Source: Primula veris (taxonomy: Eukaryota; Streptophyta; Magnoliopsida; Ericales; Primulaceae). From it: a stretch of 64,000 nucleotides of DNA. Below the pieces are notes generated by a model. It was not told the origin of the DNA. It saw only the letters and a program-made list of their open reading frames with translations, and did not search any database. Location: assembly GCA_963682055.1 (NCBI GenBank), contig OY821750.1:30388402-30452401 (forward strand). Reading direction: 5' to 3'. Position numbers and translations under genes: made by a program. Below are positions 24,106 through 35,887 of this stretch, in pieces (within the stretch, counting starts at the first letter, position 1; each line of letters starts with the position of its first letter).

Positions 24106-24237
24106 TCAAATACTCCCGTGCTTATAGACTTCGGTACTGTGACATTGGTGGATTCACAGGTCCAAGTTAGCACTGAGTTCTATCTAGACCCGTACGCACA
24201 GATACGGCGTAATTTATTTACGAAACGAAGATATTAA
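24106..24237 (+). pseudogene. Kinase-like exon C (DFG and activation segment)
   Basis: Follows a TTGACAG acceptor 94 bp after exon B, in phase. Encodes SNTPVLIDFGTVTLVDSQVQ, then STEFYLDPYAQ in place of GYLDPEY, then hits a TAA. DFG is intact. I see no good donor before the stop, so the link to exon D is damaged. Related fragments occur at 42.9-43.0 (-), 45.4-45.5 and 53.1 kb. Confidence 0.8.
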
Positions 24238-25022
24238 AAGTATGTGCTTAAATATAAGTCAAACCCGAGTATTAGATTACGGACCATCACCAACTAAACC
24301 CTCAGTTATTTAATTTATGCCCACCGAAAATATTGTTCCAAAAGTCCCTACCTTGTTCCGTCTAGGCCCCGCCTAGACATCGGGCCTTGGTCTTCCGCCG
24401 TTATTAATAGTATGCGCTTTAATATAAGCCAAACACGGGTCGACCCGATCAAAATAGGTGAAATTTTAGGGATAATTACTCTTTACTTACTAGACTATCT
24501 GCTTTTAACAAAACGCATACTCAGTTACGTGTTTTATCAAAAATCATACCGAGCTTGCTTATTTTGTTCAAAATGCATATTATTGTCACCTAACTTGCAA
24601 AAAGTGAGACATGTGACATTTTTGGTGTGACATTTCCATTTTACCCCCGCTTGTTAAGTAGTATGCAGTTTGTTAAAATATGATAGTTTAGTATACTTAA
24701 GCGTAATTGTCCCAAAAACCTTTATTTAACTAACAAATGTACTTGACCTTATCTTAAAATTTTATAAAAATTATAAACTTTTGAATTCTAGAGCATTACA
24801 TGGTTTATCACTAACACATTAGAAACCGTAAAAATTTAAAATATGCACAAGTAGTTATATATCCTATATTGTGAAATATTAGCACTATAATGCATACGTA
24901 ATGTTTCACAATTATATCGAACAACGATAAATATATTTTGAAATTGAAAAATTAAATTAAATTTTCAACATCTACAAAAAGGAAAAAAAAAAGTATAATT
25001 TAGATATGTAAAAGTGGGATTT
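24238..25022. other. Remnant intron between kinase exons C and D, left of the Copia element
   Basis: AT-rich. Contains a short GC-rich inverted motif (GTCTAGGCCCCGCCTAGAC at 24,360-24,378). No gene supported. Confidence 0.5.
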
Positions 25023-25244
25023 AAGTAAATATAAATAAGTCTTATATTATTAGTTCACCTTTACAGGCCTTATATACACATCCTACAAAGATACAATCCC
25101 AACCATTATGGGAACTAAATCAGTATCAATAAATCAATATCTTTTTAGATATATGATTAGTCAATTACAATTTTTAACTAATTAAAAAATACTCTAATTA
25201 TAACGAGTCCCTAAGATCATGGGATACTGATTACAAAGTCAACA
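25023..25244 (-). repeat. Copia 3' LTR (left on + strand)
   Basis: Ends in GTCAACA (TGTTGAC on the element strand) and matches 29432-29641 through nearly its whole length. It contains an extra AGTATCAATAAATC absent from the other LTR. Confidence 0.9.
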
Positions 25245-25256
25245 CTCCCCCTCAAG
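25245..25256 (-). other. Copia polypurine tract
   Basis: The element strand reads CTTGAGGGGGAG directly before the 3' LTR TGTTGAC, the usual plus-strand primer for Copia. Confidence 0.85.
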
Positions 25257-28200
25257 TTGGTACGTAAATATCGCACATGCCCAACTTGGACAAAAAAGTT
25301 GATTAACACATTTCTCGATACGGCTTTTGTGAGAATGTCTGCTAACTGGTCTTCTGTTTTAACGGGTGGAACCTCGATTATATTCCTTTCAATTTTTTCT
25401 TTAATAAAGAAGCGATCAACCTCTACATGTTTCGTCCTATCATGTTGAATAGGGTTGTGTACAATATCACGAGCAGCTTGATTATCACAAAATAACTTCA
25501 TTGCCTTAGAATTTATGAGTCCCAAATCACTTAACAGATAAGGAACCCATAGTAGTTCGCAAATGCCTAGTGCCATTCCTCGATAGTCGGCCTCGACGCT
25601 AGATCGAGCAACTACATTTTGCTTTTTACTCTTCCATGTAACTAAGTTACCTCTTACAAACGTGAAGTAACCTGAAGTCAATCGTCTGTCATCGATTGTT
25701 CCTGCCCAATCCGCATCCGTATATCCTTCAACTTCTAAATGATCATTCTTTTTGAACAAAATACCCTTCCCATGGGTCGCTTTTAAGTACCTTAGTATTC
25801 TCACGAGAGCATTCATGTACTACTCGCTAGGATTATGCATAAATTGACTCACAACGCCAAGAGAGTGCGCCAAATCTGGTCGAGTATGTGACAAATACAT
25901 CAAGCACCCCACCAACCGCTGATATCTCCCTTTATTCGTACGTACTTGATTTGGATCCATTCCGAGTTTTAAACCTTCTTCTAACGGTGTGTCAGCAAGT
26001 TGACAATTTGACATTCCATTTTCCATCAATAGATCTAAAGTGTATTTCCTTTGCGATAAGAAAATCCCAGATTTACTTCTTGAAACTTCGATTCCCAAGA
26101 AATATTTAAAAAACTCTAAATCTTTCATCTCAAATTCTTTCGACAAATACTTCTAAAGTGCCAAACGCTCTTTCTCATCATTCCCAGTTACTACCATGTC
26201 GTCAACATACACTAAAGAGCTGTGAGTTTCTCATTGTTTCTTTTGATAAATAAGGTGTGATCGTAATTACTTTGTTTGTATCCAAATAGTCTCATGGCCA
26301 CTTCTTCTTTAAGATCTCCATGTAAGAATGCATTCTTCACGTCAAGTTGATGTAATGGCCAATCAAAGTTTGCTGCTAGAGATAATAAAATTCGGACAGT
26401 GTTAATTTTCGCCACAGGTGCAAATGTTTCCGTATAATCAATTCCGTACTTCTTGGAGTATTCCTTTGCCACCAATCTTGCTTTATATCGATCTATTGAT
26501 CCATTTGCCAAGTGCTTAACCGTGTAGACCCACCTACATCCTACTGTTTTTTTTTTCCTGCAGGTAAGTCGACTAATCGCCAGGTTTCATTTCTTTTTAA
26601 CGACTTCAGTTCTTCATCCATTGCAGCCCCTGCCATTTTGGGTTAGACATAGCTTCCTGCACACTGTTAGGAATAGATACAGAGGATAATTGACACACAA
26701 ATGACTTAGTTGATTCAAATAAATTGTTAGTAGAAACATAATTGCTCATAGGATATTTTTTATATTTGGGGTTAGGATCATAATCTGGATTTCTTATACC
26801 TCGATTAATTCGAGGTGGAAGACGTCTCAGTAAAGGGACAATCAGAATTGAAGATTGGTCACTAATGTTAGAAAGAGCAGGTTGTCTTGATTCCGCATCA
26901 GATGGGTCGCAAAAGGGTGAATGTTCGGATTCATTACCGGTTGGATCAGGATCTATGGTTCAGTGTTGCGCAATTCTGTGTTCATTTCAGCCGGGCTGGA
27001 TTCCATAATTTCGATTTATCGAGTGTTCACATTGGTTGGTTCAACATCCACGTTGGCTGGTACCGTGTCCATTTCAAATGAGCTGGATCCCGACATTTGT
27101 GTGTTGATCGAGACATTAATATAATCTAACGTCTGAATTTCTTTTATCCTCTCCCCCGAAGTTCAGACTCGGAATAAAACATAACTTTTTCATGAAAAAC
27201 CACATCCATATTGACAAATAATTTTCTTGTATGAGGGTGATAACATCGATAACCTTTTTGGTCAAAACCATACCCTACAAACATACATCTCAAAGCACGT
27301 GGTTCTAATTTACTTCGTTGGTGCTTATGAAGATGCACATATGCCACACAACCAAACGCGTGAGACATTATGTTCGATGTATTCAGGACAATGGTTAAAT
27401 TTGTCAATACTTGTTGCGGAGTATTAAAACTTAATGCGCATGATGGTACTCGATTAATCAGATAGGTTGCAGACATAAGAGCTTCTCCCTAATAAGAATA
27501 AGGGGTGTGTGCCTCAATAACAACATTCAAAAGATGACGATTTTTGCGTTCAGCAACACCGTTTTACTGAGGTGTGTCGGTGCATGTAGTTTGATAAACA
27601 ATACCATGTGTATCTAAAAACAATCGTAGGTCGGAATTCACATTCTCGACCATTATCGCTTCAGAGAACCCGAATCTGTGTTTCATCAATAAAAGTCACA
27701 AACCACCGAGCACCACTTAAAGTGTGGATTTTAGAAGGACCCCAAACATTCGTATGAATTACCATAAAAGGAATTGGACTTTTATTTAAGCTATAGAAAA
27801 TGGAACACGATGGCTATGTGCTAGTTCACACACTTCACACTTAAAATCTAAAATTTCACAATCTAATAAAAAACTAGGAAATACTTCTTTTAAATAACCA
27901 AACAAGTCATGTCCTAATCGACGATGCCATAACCAAATTTCAGAATCATTTTTTCGATTTCTTCTTCTGGGTACTTTCAGCAGCAAAAACTTGATCCAAG
28001 TGATGTACTCTCTGATGTCATGTTCAGGTAGCATAACTTCCCCTTTCTAGTGCCATAACCAATCGTCCTCCAAGTTTGAATATCCTTAAAGATGCAGCAA
28101 TGAGGCCAAAACACAACGATACAATTCAAAATATTGGCAAGTTGAGCAACAGAAAGAAGGTTATAATCAAGGGAAGGAACAAGAATTGTATCCAGGTTAA

Positions 28201-29340
28201 AATCATTACAGAGAGTGACAATACCTTTTCCTATACCTTTTCCTATGATGGGTATGGTACTACCATTCGCTGTAATCACATCACTGAGGGGATTTTCTTA
28301 TTTTTTTAACAACTTTAGAATCAAAAGTCGTGTGTCGTAGCACCCGAATCAATTATCCAAGTATCATTCAAAACAGTATCAGAAATTTTCAATGCCTTAC
28401 CCTTGTTACCTGCAGCAGTGGTCAAGGCTTTGGCTTGTTCACGGATCAATTCAGCCTCATTTTTTGTCTCTGCAAAGGTGGCACGCGGTTTGTTATAGCG
28501 AGGATCTCGGTTTTTGTTCATCCTTATGGATAACCAATCAGCTCAAAAATCTTTGTTTAGAGTGGCCTACAAGACCACAATGTGTACACTTACCACGAGA
28601 TACCGATCTCCCCCAGACTGATTTACCGAAAAACTAGAAGAGTGACCAACAAAATTAACAACTCCAGATCGATTTCGAGGGCGATTAAAGGCTACCATAT
28701 CTTCGACTGTTGTCCCTGCTGTCTTCATGGTATCTTTTCTGTCACACTCGTGCCGAACATAGACGTATGAATGCTGCAGATCTAACTAGGGATCTTATCG
28801 AAGGATCTCACCACAAACTTGCTCGAACTCATCATCAAGTCCGCCTAAGGATAGGTAGATTCTTTGTCGCTCATGTGATTCTTGATAGATTTTAAGATCT
28901 TTTTCACAACTCATAGCCACTTTACTAAAGTGATCTAACTCTTGAAACATGTCAGAGAGTTCACCAAAGTATACAGTGACATGTCTCCCGTTCTGTCGGA
29001 GACAAGACGCTTTCTGTCTTAGGGTATAAATCCTAACCTCGTTGTTTTCATCCAAGAAAGTAGTTTTCAAAGCTTTCCATATTGTTGCTGCAGTCGGTAA
29101 GCGAATGTAATGCTTCATAGAGGATAGAAGCCGGCTCTTAATTCTCTGGTCATCACAGAACCAGTCATCATATTTGGGATCGTCTTCGCGCGTCCTTAAT
29201 CGAACCACGGAGATATCCCATCTTCTTTCTCCCAGCCATATGCATCTCAAAAAGAGGTGTCCATAAATCATAATTGGATTCGTCCAACAGTACTCCAATA
29301 TTAAAACCGGAGTTATGCGATTGAACAACCACAGGTGCAA
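25257..29340 (-). pseudogene. Copia Gag-Pol reading frame, broken
   Basis: Pieces in element order: Gag (UBN2-like, 29340-28795); zinc knuckle near 28,590 (CTHCGLVGHSKQR, last Cys replaced by Phe); protease active site WIIDSGATTHDF (28,321-28,360); pre-integrase block WHRRLGHDLFG; an integrase core with stops (27,480-27,780); RVT_2 ([20 protein letters not shown]) and YVDD (about 26,200); RNase H with YTDADWAG, CDNQAA and DRTKHVEVDRFFIKEK (25,217-25,816). Between [10 protein letters not shown] and [16 protein letters not shown] part of RT is deleted. Inactive relic. Confidence 0.92.
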
Positions 29341-29409
29341 AAACTTTTTCGGATTGGTTTTTTCGGATTGATCAGGGGGTAATTGTCCCAGTCATTTTTT
29401 TATATATTA

Positions 29410-29431
29410 CTTTTCACAAGGTTATGGTACC
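29410..29431 (-). other. Copia primer binding site, divergent
   Basis: Just inside the 5' LTR the element strand reads TGGTACCATAACC, a decayed form of the initiator-Met tRNA match (TGGTATCAGAGC) that is intact in the element at 63.66 kb. Confidence 0.55.
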
Positions 29432-29641
29432 AAGTAAATATAAATAAGAGTCTTATATTATTAGTTCACCTTTACATGCCTTATATACACATCCTACAGA
29501 GTTACAAGCCCAACCATTATGGGAACTAAATCAATATCTTTTTAGATATATGATTAGTCAATTACAATCTTTAACTAATTAGAAAATACTCTAATTATAA
29601 TCAGTCCCTAAGATCATGGGATATTGATTACAAAGTCAACA
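29432..29641 (-). repeat. Copia 5' LTR (right on + strand)
   Basis: The element strand starts TGTTGACTTTGTAATCAATA. It aligns with 25023-25244 with scattered substitutions and one 14-bp gap. Confidence 0.9.
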
Positions 29642-29912
29642 ATATTATGACTTATTATTTTTTGAATTAATATGGGGAAAACACGGAGAAGCCAAACACC
29701 GAAAAACCATTTCCCAAGATTTGTTTTTCATTTTCTTGTTATTTTCCTTGAGATGCCAAACACGGAGGACATAAAGATGTTTTCTTTTCCTTTATGTACT
29801 TCTCATTTTCTTTTCTCGTCCATTTTTTTTGTACCAAACAGGGTCTTAATTAAATTGTTTAGTTGTAATTTTTTTGTTTCAACACTTAAAACATACCTAT
29901 TCAATGCAAAAG
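29642..29912 (+). other. Kinase intron right of the Copia element
   Basis: Ends ...TTCAATGCAAAAG before exon D. The last about 55 bp match 52,183-52,240 before the second exon D copy. CCAAACAC words near 29,693 and 29,755 suggest a small decayed DNA element. Confidence 0.5.
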
Positions 29913-30263
29913 GATCAGGACATGTATGCTTTTGGTGTCATTCTTCTCCAACTTTTAATGCAAGAAGAAGTTGTAGATGCTACAGGATTGATGATTGGAC
30001 GGGCCATAGCGTTGTACATGAGGGATCGACATATGGTTGCTGACAGATTAATGCGCAGCGGGTGTGGAAGAGTGGATGCTGAGGCCGTATCCACACTTGC
30101 TTTAGAGTTAGTTATGTCTCCGGCACAGAGGCGGCATTATCTGCACATTGATCCAGATGATGATGCCCTTGACCAGTTTGCTCGCCTTCCTATAGAGGAT
30201 GTGATAGCTCGCCTAGGGGCTCTCCATGGTCCCCGTGGGTTTTTCAGGAGACGGTTTCACTGA
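29913..30263 (+). pseudogene. Kinase-like exon D (C-lobe, C-terminal exon)
   Basis: Reads DQDMYAFGVILLQLLMQEEV (subdomain IX, with the DVYSFGV-like Asp present), then RDRHMVADRLMRSGCGRVDA, VSTLALELVMSPAQRR, and ends HGPRGFFRRRFH and TGA. Open throughout. It belongs with exons A-C upstream on the same strand; the Copia element separates them. A damaged copy lies at 52.2-52.6 kb. Family: divergent receptor-like kinase. If the locus is dead the exon has still kept its frame. Confidence 0.8.
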
Positions 30264-30603
30264 TTTCTTACATTTTCACAAAGAATAAAGCAGTGTCTGT
30301 TTCGAATTTTTAATATGCTTGGAATTTTAGAATTTTAGAATGTTTGGAAAATGTTAGAATGTTTGGAATTTTAGTATGTTTGGGATTCTATCGTATTACC
30401 TCTGTTCTTTAATATTTATGTAGTTTAACGGATAACTAAAACTCAAAATGAAAAGCAACAAAAAAAAAACATTAGTACGTTTCATATTGACCCCATAAAT
30501 AGATAGCAAAATTCATTACCTGCTCAGGAAAAAATTGTATAATCTATGAAAGCTGCAATGCCTTCTTATTCTGAGAGATCCTTTCGTATTCAAGCTTTAC
30601 AAC
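30264..30603. other. Spacer between kinase exon D and the next gene
   Basis: Contains repeated TAGAATGTTTGGAATTTTAG-like words (30,316-30,375), also seen after the second exon D copy at 52,630-52,680, so it is probably the shared 3' UTR. Confidence 0.55.
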
Positions 30604-33009
30604 TCAAGTAATCTCGTTCACGCTGTTTGTGCACTCGTTTTTTATATCTTTTGAACCCCTCCACAAATAATTATAGCCAACCATTTCAACCTATACACAA
30701 CCAAGAATGTGGATCCTTCAGTGAATCTTATGAACATAAACTAAATCCAGTCTGATATGGTCGTATGATCAAATATGATAAATGCAAGTAGTTGTCAAAA
30801 TGCTACTTTCCCACCGAATAATACAAGGTGCCACCAAATTCTGCTACAAAGATCCAGGAAGTTTAGTTGTTTTAACTTTTAAGCATAACCATTAGAAACC
30901 TCCACTTGGCATAAAATCAATATGATATACACAAGTACTTATTTGTCAAAATTCCACTCTCCGACCAAAGAATGCAGGGTGCAACCAATTTTTGCTACTA
31001 ACATCAGCAAGTTTAGTTGTTTCAAACATAACCGATAGAAACTTTCACATGGCATAAATGTTTGAAAAAACAAAATGGCGACACTCGTAGTGATATTGTA
31101 CACTGGGCAGAACTATTAATAAATTTAATGAAAATGCGTCTTTGACACAAACGAGCAAACTTTCTTAACAACAAAAAACAATCAATTAAATCTGTATGCG
31201 AGGGGAAGACTTGGGGACCACATGAATAGACATCTAGAGTCAAAAATTAAGAATTGTACTGGGATGAAGATGTGACTGAAAAAGAACCCCATTAAGCAAT
31301 CTAAAATGATTTTGATGCGAAGAAAAAACATACTTGTGTGAATTGAAGAAAACAGAAACAAGTCCATATTGTCCAAAACTGATCAGCCACAACTCGGTAC
31401 ACCACAAACAAATACCGATTGGAAACACGAAGAGACAAATTAACAAACAGCAGGAAATGGCAATGATAAATTATGGGTTTAACAACATAAGGTACCTCAT
31501 CTAGTTTCTGTTCTGTATCACCGCTAAAGCAGGGAGTTGTATCCAGAGTTATCCACTGCAAGCGCAAATACTGGCTAAATACAGATCATTGTAAAACAAG
31601 CCAAATGAAGATGACAAAGACTAAAAATAAAATCAAGAAATAACCTCATTTGAATCTGAATCATCATATCGTGGAGCCTTTTCTAATGGAAACACGAGCC
31701 CTTGTTGGACGTAATCTGTATACGAAGTAAGATACATTAGCTATCTAACAAAAAATGGATGTGTAAAATATAGAAAAATCTACTATGGCCCTTTCATGCG
31801 CCTCACATCTTGCATATAACGATCCCATGCATGGTTCACCGAAACACAAAAGAAAAGGGAAAGACCACATATAAGGATCCTGTCTTTATTATATAAAAGA
31901 AATAAGATACTAATAAAACTGCCCTCTCTCTAAACACTAACATATTGGTGGGACAATCTAATAACATGAACTTCATTAGATAAAAGAGCCCTTTTTTCAA
32001 GAATAAATCTTTGCAGCTTGATAAGCCTCATCCCCTGGCCTTAGTTCTCAAATTTCGACATTTTCAAGCACATTCACCTTTGGTTATTACCATGTAATAT
32101 CATATTAGAATATATGTGCCAAGAGAACATCATAACAGACACTGTGAAAAGAGGATTAGAAGGCAATGCATAAAGGCTTACCTTCGTTAAGGTCACTATC
32201 AACAACTAGACTCCGGTCTTTAAGGGTTAAAACCTTCAATACTTTAGCAAGAGATTCAGGACTAAGACATCTAAGACCAGCCATACCACCTGATAACAAA
32301 GTATAAGTCAAAAGAGGTACCAAGACCCATCTTAGAATTTAGAAGTGTGAAAGAACAAGAACACGCAAAACACGAACAACTCGGATTGTTCAACAGTGCT
32401 AGACATGATGGCGTAATACACAATATAGGTATAGACCAGTGCCTAACAACAGAGCTTAACTCTTTGGAGAAATACAGATAAAAAAAAGTGTTTTTAAGTC
32501 CAAATCTCATTAAAGATATAGTCATTTAAACCAAAAGGGGATTTTATTGTTACTTGGTGGACTGTTATAGAGGGCTGAAGTAATCAGACAAAAAGCATAG
32601 GTGTATAACACGATATGTATATAAGCACAGTCACTTTTTTAGAGTGGATGCCTTTTTTATTAGTACTATTATTATTATTATTATTTTATTATTTCTTTTA
32701 CTTGTTCAGCTCAGTTTTTTAGTTGTCTGGATTTCAATTCTTCAAATTCATATAGAATATTTCAAGGCATAGGTGATCAAATTAATTCATTACAGTCAAA
32801 AGCTATTTTATAAAATACATTCAGCAAAAATATTTATGTAAAGTTGATGTACTATTTGCGGAAAATCAACCAAAGGAGAGCAAAATGGCAGTTGAAAACA
32901 ATAGCATAAATTACCTACTCTAGCTACATCGAGGTTTACCCCATCCTTTGTAGCGAAATCGTCGTATTGTGGGAGAACTCTCTTGTGAAAACCTGGCTCT
33001 TTGTTGAAC
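30604..33009 (-). CDS. Unrecognised five-exon gene, 5' end not found
   Basis: Exons in transcript order: 33009-32915 (or from 32992), 32289-32182, 31715-31645, 31555-31496, 30690-30604. All junctions are GT-AG and in phase, which is unlikely by chance across four introns. The product includes FHKRVLPQYDDFATKDGVNL, GGMAGLRCLSPESLAKVLKV, NEDYVQQGLVFPLEKAPRYD, NEWITLDTTPCFSGDTEQKL and a last exon VEMVGYNYLWRGSKDIKNEC...NEIT. It looks soluble and acidic with no signal or membrane segment. I do not recognise the family. The last exon is the least certain. A first exon with ATG must lie beyond 33,009; one ATG frame near 33,825 does not join in phase. Confidence 0.6.
30767..31060. repeat. Tandem duplication of a ~150-bp unit
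   Basis: Units at about 30767-30915 and 30916-31060 share ATCAA.ATGATA, TGTCAAAAT.C.ACT, AA.TTTAGTTGTTT and GGCATAAA in order. It lies in the last intron of the unrecognised minus-strand gene. Confidence 0.85.
32630..32830. repeat. Direct repeat, copy 1 (second copy 33,360-33,520)
   Basis: Shares TCAATTCTTCAAATTCATAT, ATATTTCAAGGCATAGGTGA and TCAAATTAATTCATTACA with the stretch at 33,360-33,520. Both are intronic or upstream of the minus-strand gene. A third, shorter match (TCGACATTTTCAAGCAC) links 32,055 and 33,345. Confidence 0.9.
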
Positions 33010-33854
33010 CTAAAATCGATTCGATAGTAACTATCTTACAGGAAAAACACGTGTTAAATACAAAAATCTGGTGCTTTAAAATTTTACATAAGAAGGTCAA
33101 TAGTTTGATATCACACCCCATGTTCCGTTCACCACAATATAAACAAAAGACCCCAGTTGGAGTAGCCGCCCTGAGTATCTTGAAGATAATAAGATAATAA
33201 AAAATTCCCCTTCTGTTAAAAACTTGAAGCTTTTTTGGTTGCACAGGGATTTTAAATTAAATATTGAAGATCTAATCGTAATGAAATGTCCTAAATCACT
33301 TATTTTCAGCTTAATAAGCCTTGTTTCTCTGCTTTTCTTCTCCGATATCGACATTTTCAAGCACGGTCACTTTTTTTAGAGTGATGCACTTTTTATTAAA
33401 TTCTTAGTGCTATTATTACTAGTTATCTGGATATCAATTCTTCAAATTCATATTCAAATAAAATATTTCAAGGCATAGGTGATCAAATTAATTCATTACA
33501 ATCAAAAAAGTCATAAAAAGGTATAAAAAAAAAAAACTTAAATATTAAAAAGAACAAAACCCCATATAGATCTGTAAAGATTGAGGCCAACAACTTAGGA
33601 TTAACATCAATCGGAGTTAAAAAAAAAAGACCAATTAAGTCTCAATATATATATATATATATGAATCTAATGAACTTTAGAATTATTATTTGAAATAATA
33701 TTACAAAATTATCAAAGGCAATAGAATTACCTCAATTTCATATCGACCAGGTGAATTTGGTTCTCTCTCTATATATATCTGTGTGTGTGTATATGGGGGA
33801 TTCTTACTCAGATTACTCATACCTATAATATAACATAACACCACGTTTACATGC
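33010..33854. other. Upstream part of the minus-strand gene, with a duplicated block
   Basis: Holds direct repeat copy 2 (33,360-33,520), an A-run, an AT microsatellite at 33,644-33,661, and GT/AT-rich sequence. No exon joins in phase to 33,009. Confidence 0.5.
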
Positions 33855-35370
33855 CAGTCCACGTGGCAGTTCACGGGGCATTTTTTTCTTTTTTATTGTT
33901 TTCCTATATCAAAAATTCTTCGATTTAAAAAAAACAAAATCTCAGCATCTGTCATCGAACTCATTAATATATTAAATTAATATTTTTTTTTATCAAATCA
34001 ATATCACTCTACGATTACAGTTATACTCAATCTTACTATAAAAAAAAACCCTCTCACAATTTAAAAAAAAAAAAAAAAATCCCAATTTTACCCAAAAAAA
34101 ACCATAACCATCAACCATCAAATTACTTCATATATCAAATTAATATATTTTTTTCTCAAATCAACATCACTCTACTACAACATTTATCTCCAATTTTACC
34201 CAAAAAAAAACTATCCCAATTTACCAAAATATGGATAACAAATGCTCAGTTTAATATCATTCGTGTTATCAAGTACGGATAACAATTATAATATTTGGGG
34301 AATGGATATTAATTTATCTCCTCCGGATAATACTCCCCAAAACACCCAATTTCTGATCGATTCTAATCAAAATACTTTTTTTCCATATCAAAATATCAAT
34401 TTCCCGACTGATTTTTATGACAATGCTCAGTTTTCTTATGATGCATATTTGAATAATCATCTCAACCCGTATTTTGATAATCAGTTTGTAAGTGGTGACT
34501 ATAATTACACGAGTCATCAGCCTGACGCATTACAAAAAGTTTTTACAAGTCATTTTGTAGAACATCAGCGAGATCATGATGGATATAACGAAAATCGCGA
34601 ACCAGATAATAACGAACATAATATTAATATTTCGCCAACTGAATTCGGGATAGATTATGATTATAGAAATCATTTCTAAAATACTCTGTTTTGTCTCAAA
34701 AAATCCTTTCTATATTTTAACTAATTGACTATTTTTATTTATTTTCAAAACCACGTGATATACTCCGTTTAATGTTGTAGCTAAAAATAATTATTTACAT
34801 TTTTTTACAATCGTTTATAGTGTGATTGAATAAATTAAATAAATGAATGTTATTTATTAGATAAATATTTCGTTTAATGTTTGTTTTTTATGAGTATGGT
34901 ATTTATATAAGTATGGTATTTTCAAACCACGGAAATTAGGTGTTTTGTGGAGTATTATCCGGAGCAGATAAATTAAGATCATAGGTTTTTTGGTAAAATT
35001 GAGGATAAATGTAGTGGTGGAGTGATGTTGATTTGAGAAAAAAATATATTAATCTGATATATGAAGAATTTGATGATTGATGGTTAGTATTTTTTTGGGT
35101 AAAATTAGGAAAGTTTTTTTTTTTTTGGTAAATTGGGAGAGGTTTTTTTTTTTGGTAAAATTGGGGATAATTGTAGTGGTAGAGTGATGTTGATTTGATA
35201 AAAAAATATATTAATTTGATATATGAAAGAGTTTTATAGTTGATGGTTAGGGTTTTTTTTATTGGTAAAATTGTGAAAGTTTTTCATATATAAAAACAGA
35301 AATCAAAGAAGAAAACGAACAGAAAATGAAAAAAAAAAAAAAATATTTGGCAAAGCTGCCACGTACATAT
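33855..35370. mobile_element. Non-autonomous MULE-like element with long inverted ends
   Basis: The ends share ACGTGGCAG (33861-33869) and CTGCCACGT (35356-35364). Inverted similarity then runs inward to 34346 on the left and 34939 on the right, where GATATTAATTTATCTC and its partner near 34,965-34,980 match. Each arm contains an internal duplication of about 145 bp. The roughly 1.5-kb element encloses one open frame and no transposase. Target duplication not resolved. Confidence 0.7.
34302..34679 (+). CDS. 125-aa open frame inside the MULE-like element
   Basis: Starts MDINLSPPDNTPQNTQFLID and ends FGIDYDYRNHF. Rich in N, D, Y and F, with no membrane segment. The MDINLSPPDN start resembles the leader of some plant FAR1/MULE proteins, but the FAR1 and transposase domains are absent. 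The first about 15 codons lie within the terminal inverted repeat. It may be a captured or truncated first exon; whether it is expressed is unknown. Confidence 0.4.
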   Translation: MDINLSPPDNTPQNTQFLIDSNQNTFFPYQNINFPTDFYDNAQFSYDAYLNNHLNPYFDNQFVSGDYNYTSHQPDALQKVFTSHFVEHQRDHDGYNENREPDNNEHNINISPTEFGIDYDYRNHF

Positions 35371-35430
35371 TACTAATATGAGTTATGACAGAGAAGTACA
35401 TGTATATCTAATCTAATGTAAAGTATATAT

Positions 35431-35873
35431 GGGAAATGTTATACGAACATCATGAAAAACACCCAACTAGACATTTTTTTGTAAAAACGCTCCAAATCAA
35501 GATTTGGTTAATGCAATATATATAGGGTGAGGATATATGAACATCATGAAAAACACCCAACTAGACACTTTTTCGTAAAAACGCTCCAAATCAAGATTTG
35601 GTTAATGCAAATCTCCACGGTTTCACGACGGGAACACAAATATGCGTCTTGTTTTTTTTCCTGAGATGTATAATGACATGTTTTGAATTTTTAAATTTTA
35701 CCATAATTTCGAAACATGTCATTATACATCTCGGAAAAAAAAAAAGCAAGACGCATATTTGTGTTCCCGTCGTGAAACCATTGAGATTTGCATTAACCAA
35801 ATCTTGATTTGGAGCGTTTTTACGAAAAAGTGTCTAGTTGGGTGTTTTTCATGATGTTCGTATAACATTTCCC
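35431..35873. mobile_element. Foldback MITE, family M1, copy 1
   Basis: Terminal repeats GGGAAATGTTATACGAACAT and its complement at 35854-35873, in TA-rich flanks. The arms extend about 160 bp to a loop near 35,690-35,715 (GAATTTTTAAATTTTACC). A truncated second left end is nested in the left arm (35,431-35,520, then 35,535 on), so one copy probably jumped into another. Confidence 0.88.
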
Positions 35874-35887
35874 ATATATATATATAT

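Larger units (their letters stand above)
25023..29641 (-). mobile_element. Ty1-copia LTR retrotransposon, defective, inside the kinase gene
   Basis: A 4.6-kb element on the minus strand with an LTR at each end, a polypurine tract and a tRNA primer-like site. Domain order is Gag, zinc knuckle, protease, integrase, reverse transcriptase, RNase H, i.e. Copia. It lies between kinase exons C and D. The LTRs differ at several sites, including a 14-bp insertion in the left one, so insertion is not very recent. No clean 5-bp target duplication could be matched. Multiple stops and an RT deletion make it inactive. Confidence 0.93.

Noticed and set aside
33725..33830. ATG frame (MSNLSKNPPYTHTQIYIERE) as first exon of the unrecognised gene
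   Set aside because: It ends in phase 0 at a GTAATTC donor, whereas the next exon needs phase 1 or 2; part of it is GT/AT microsatellite.
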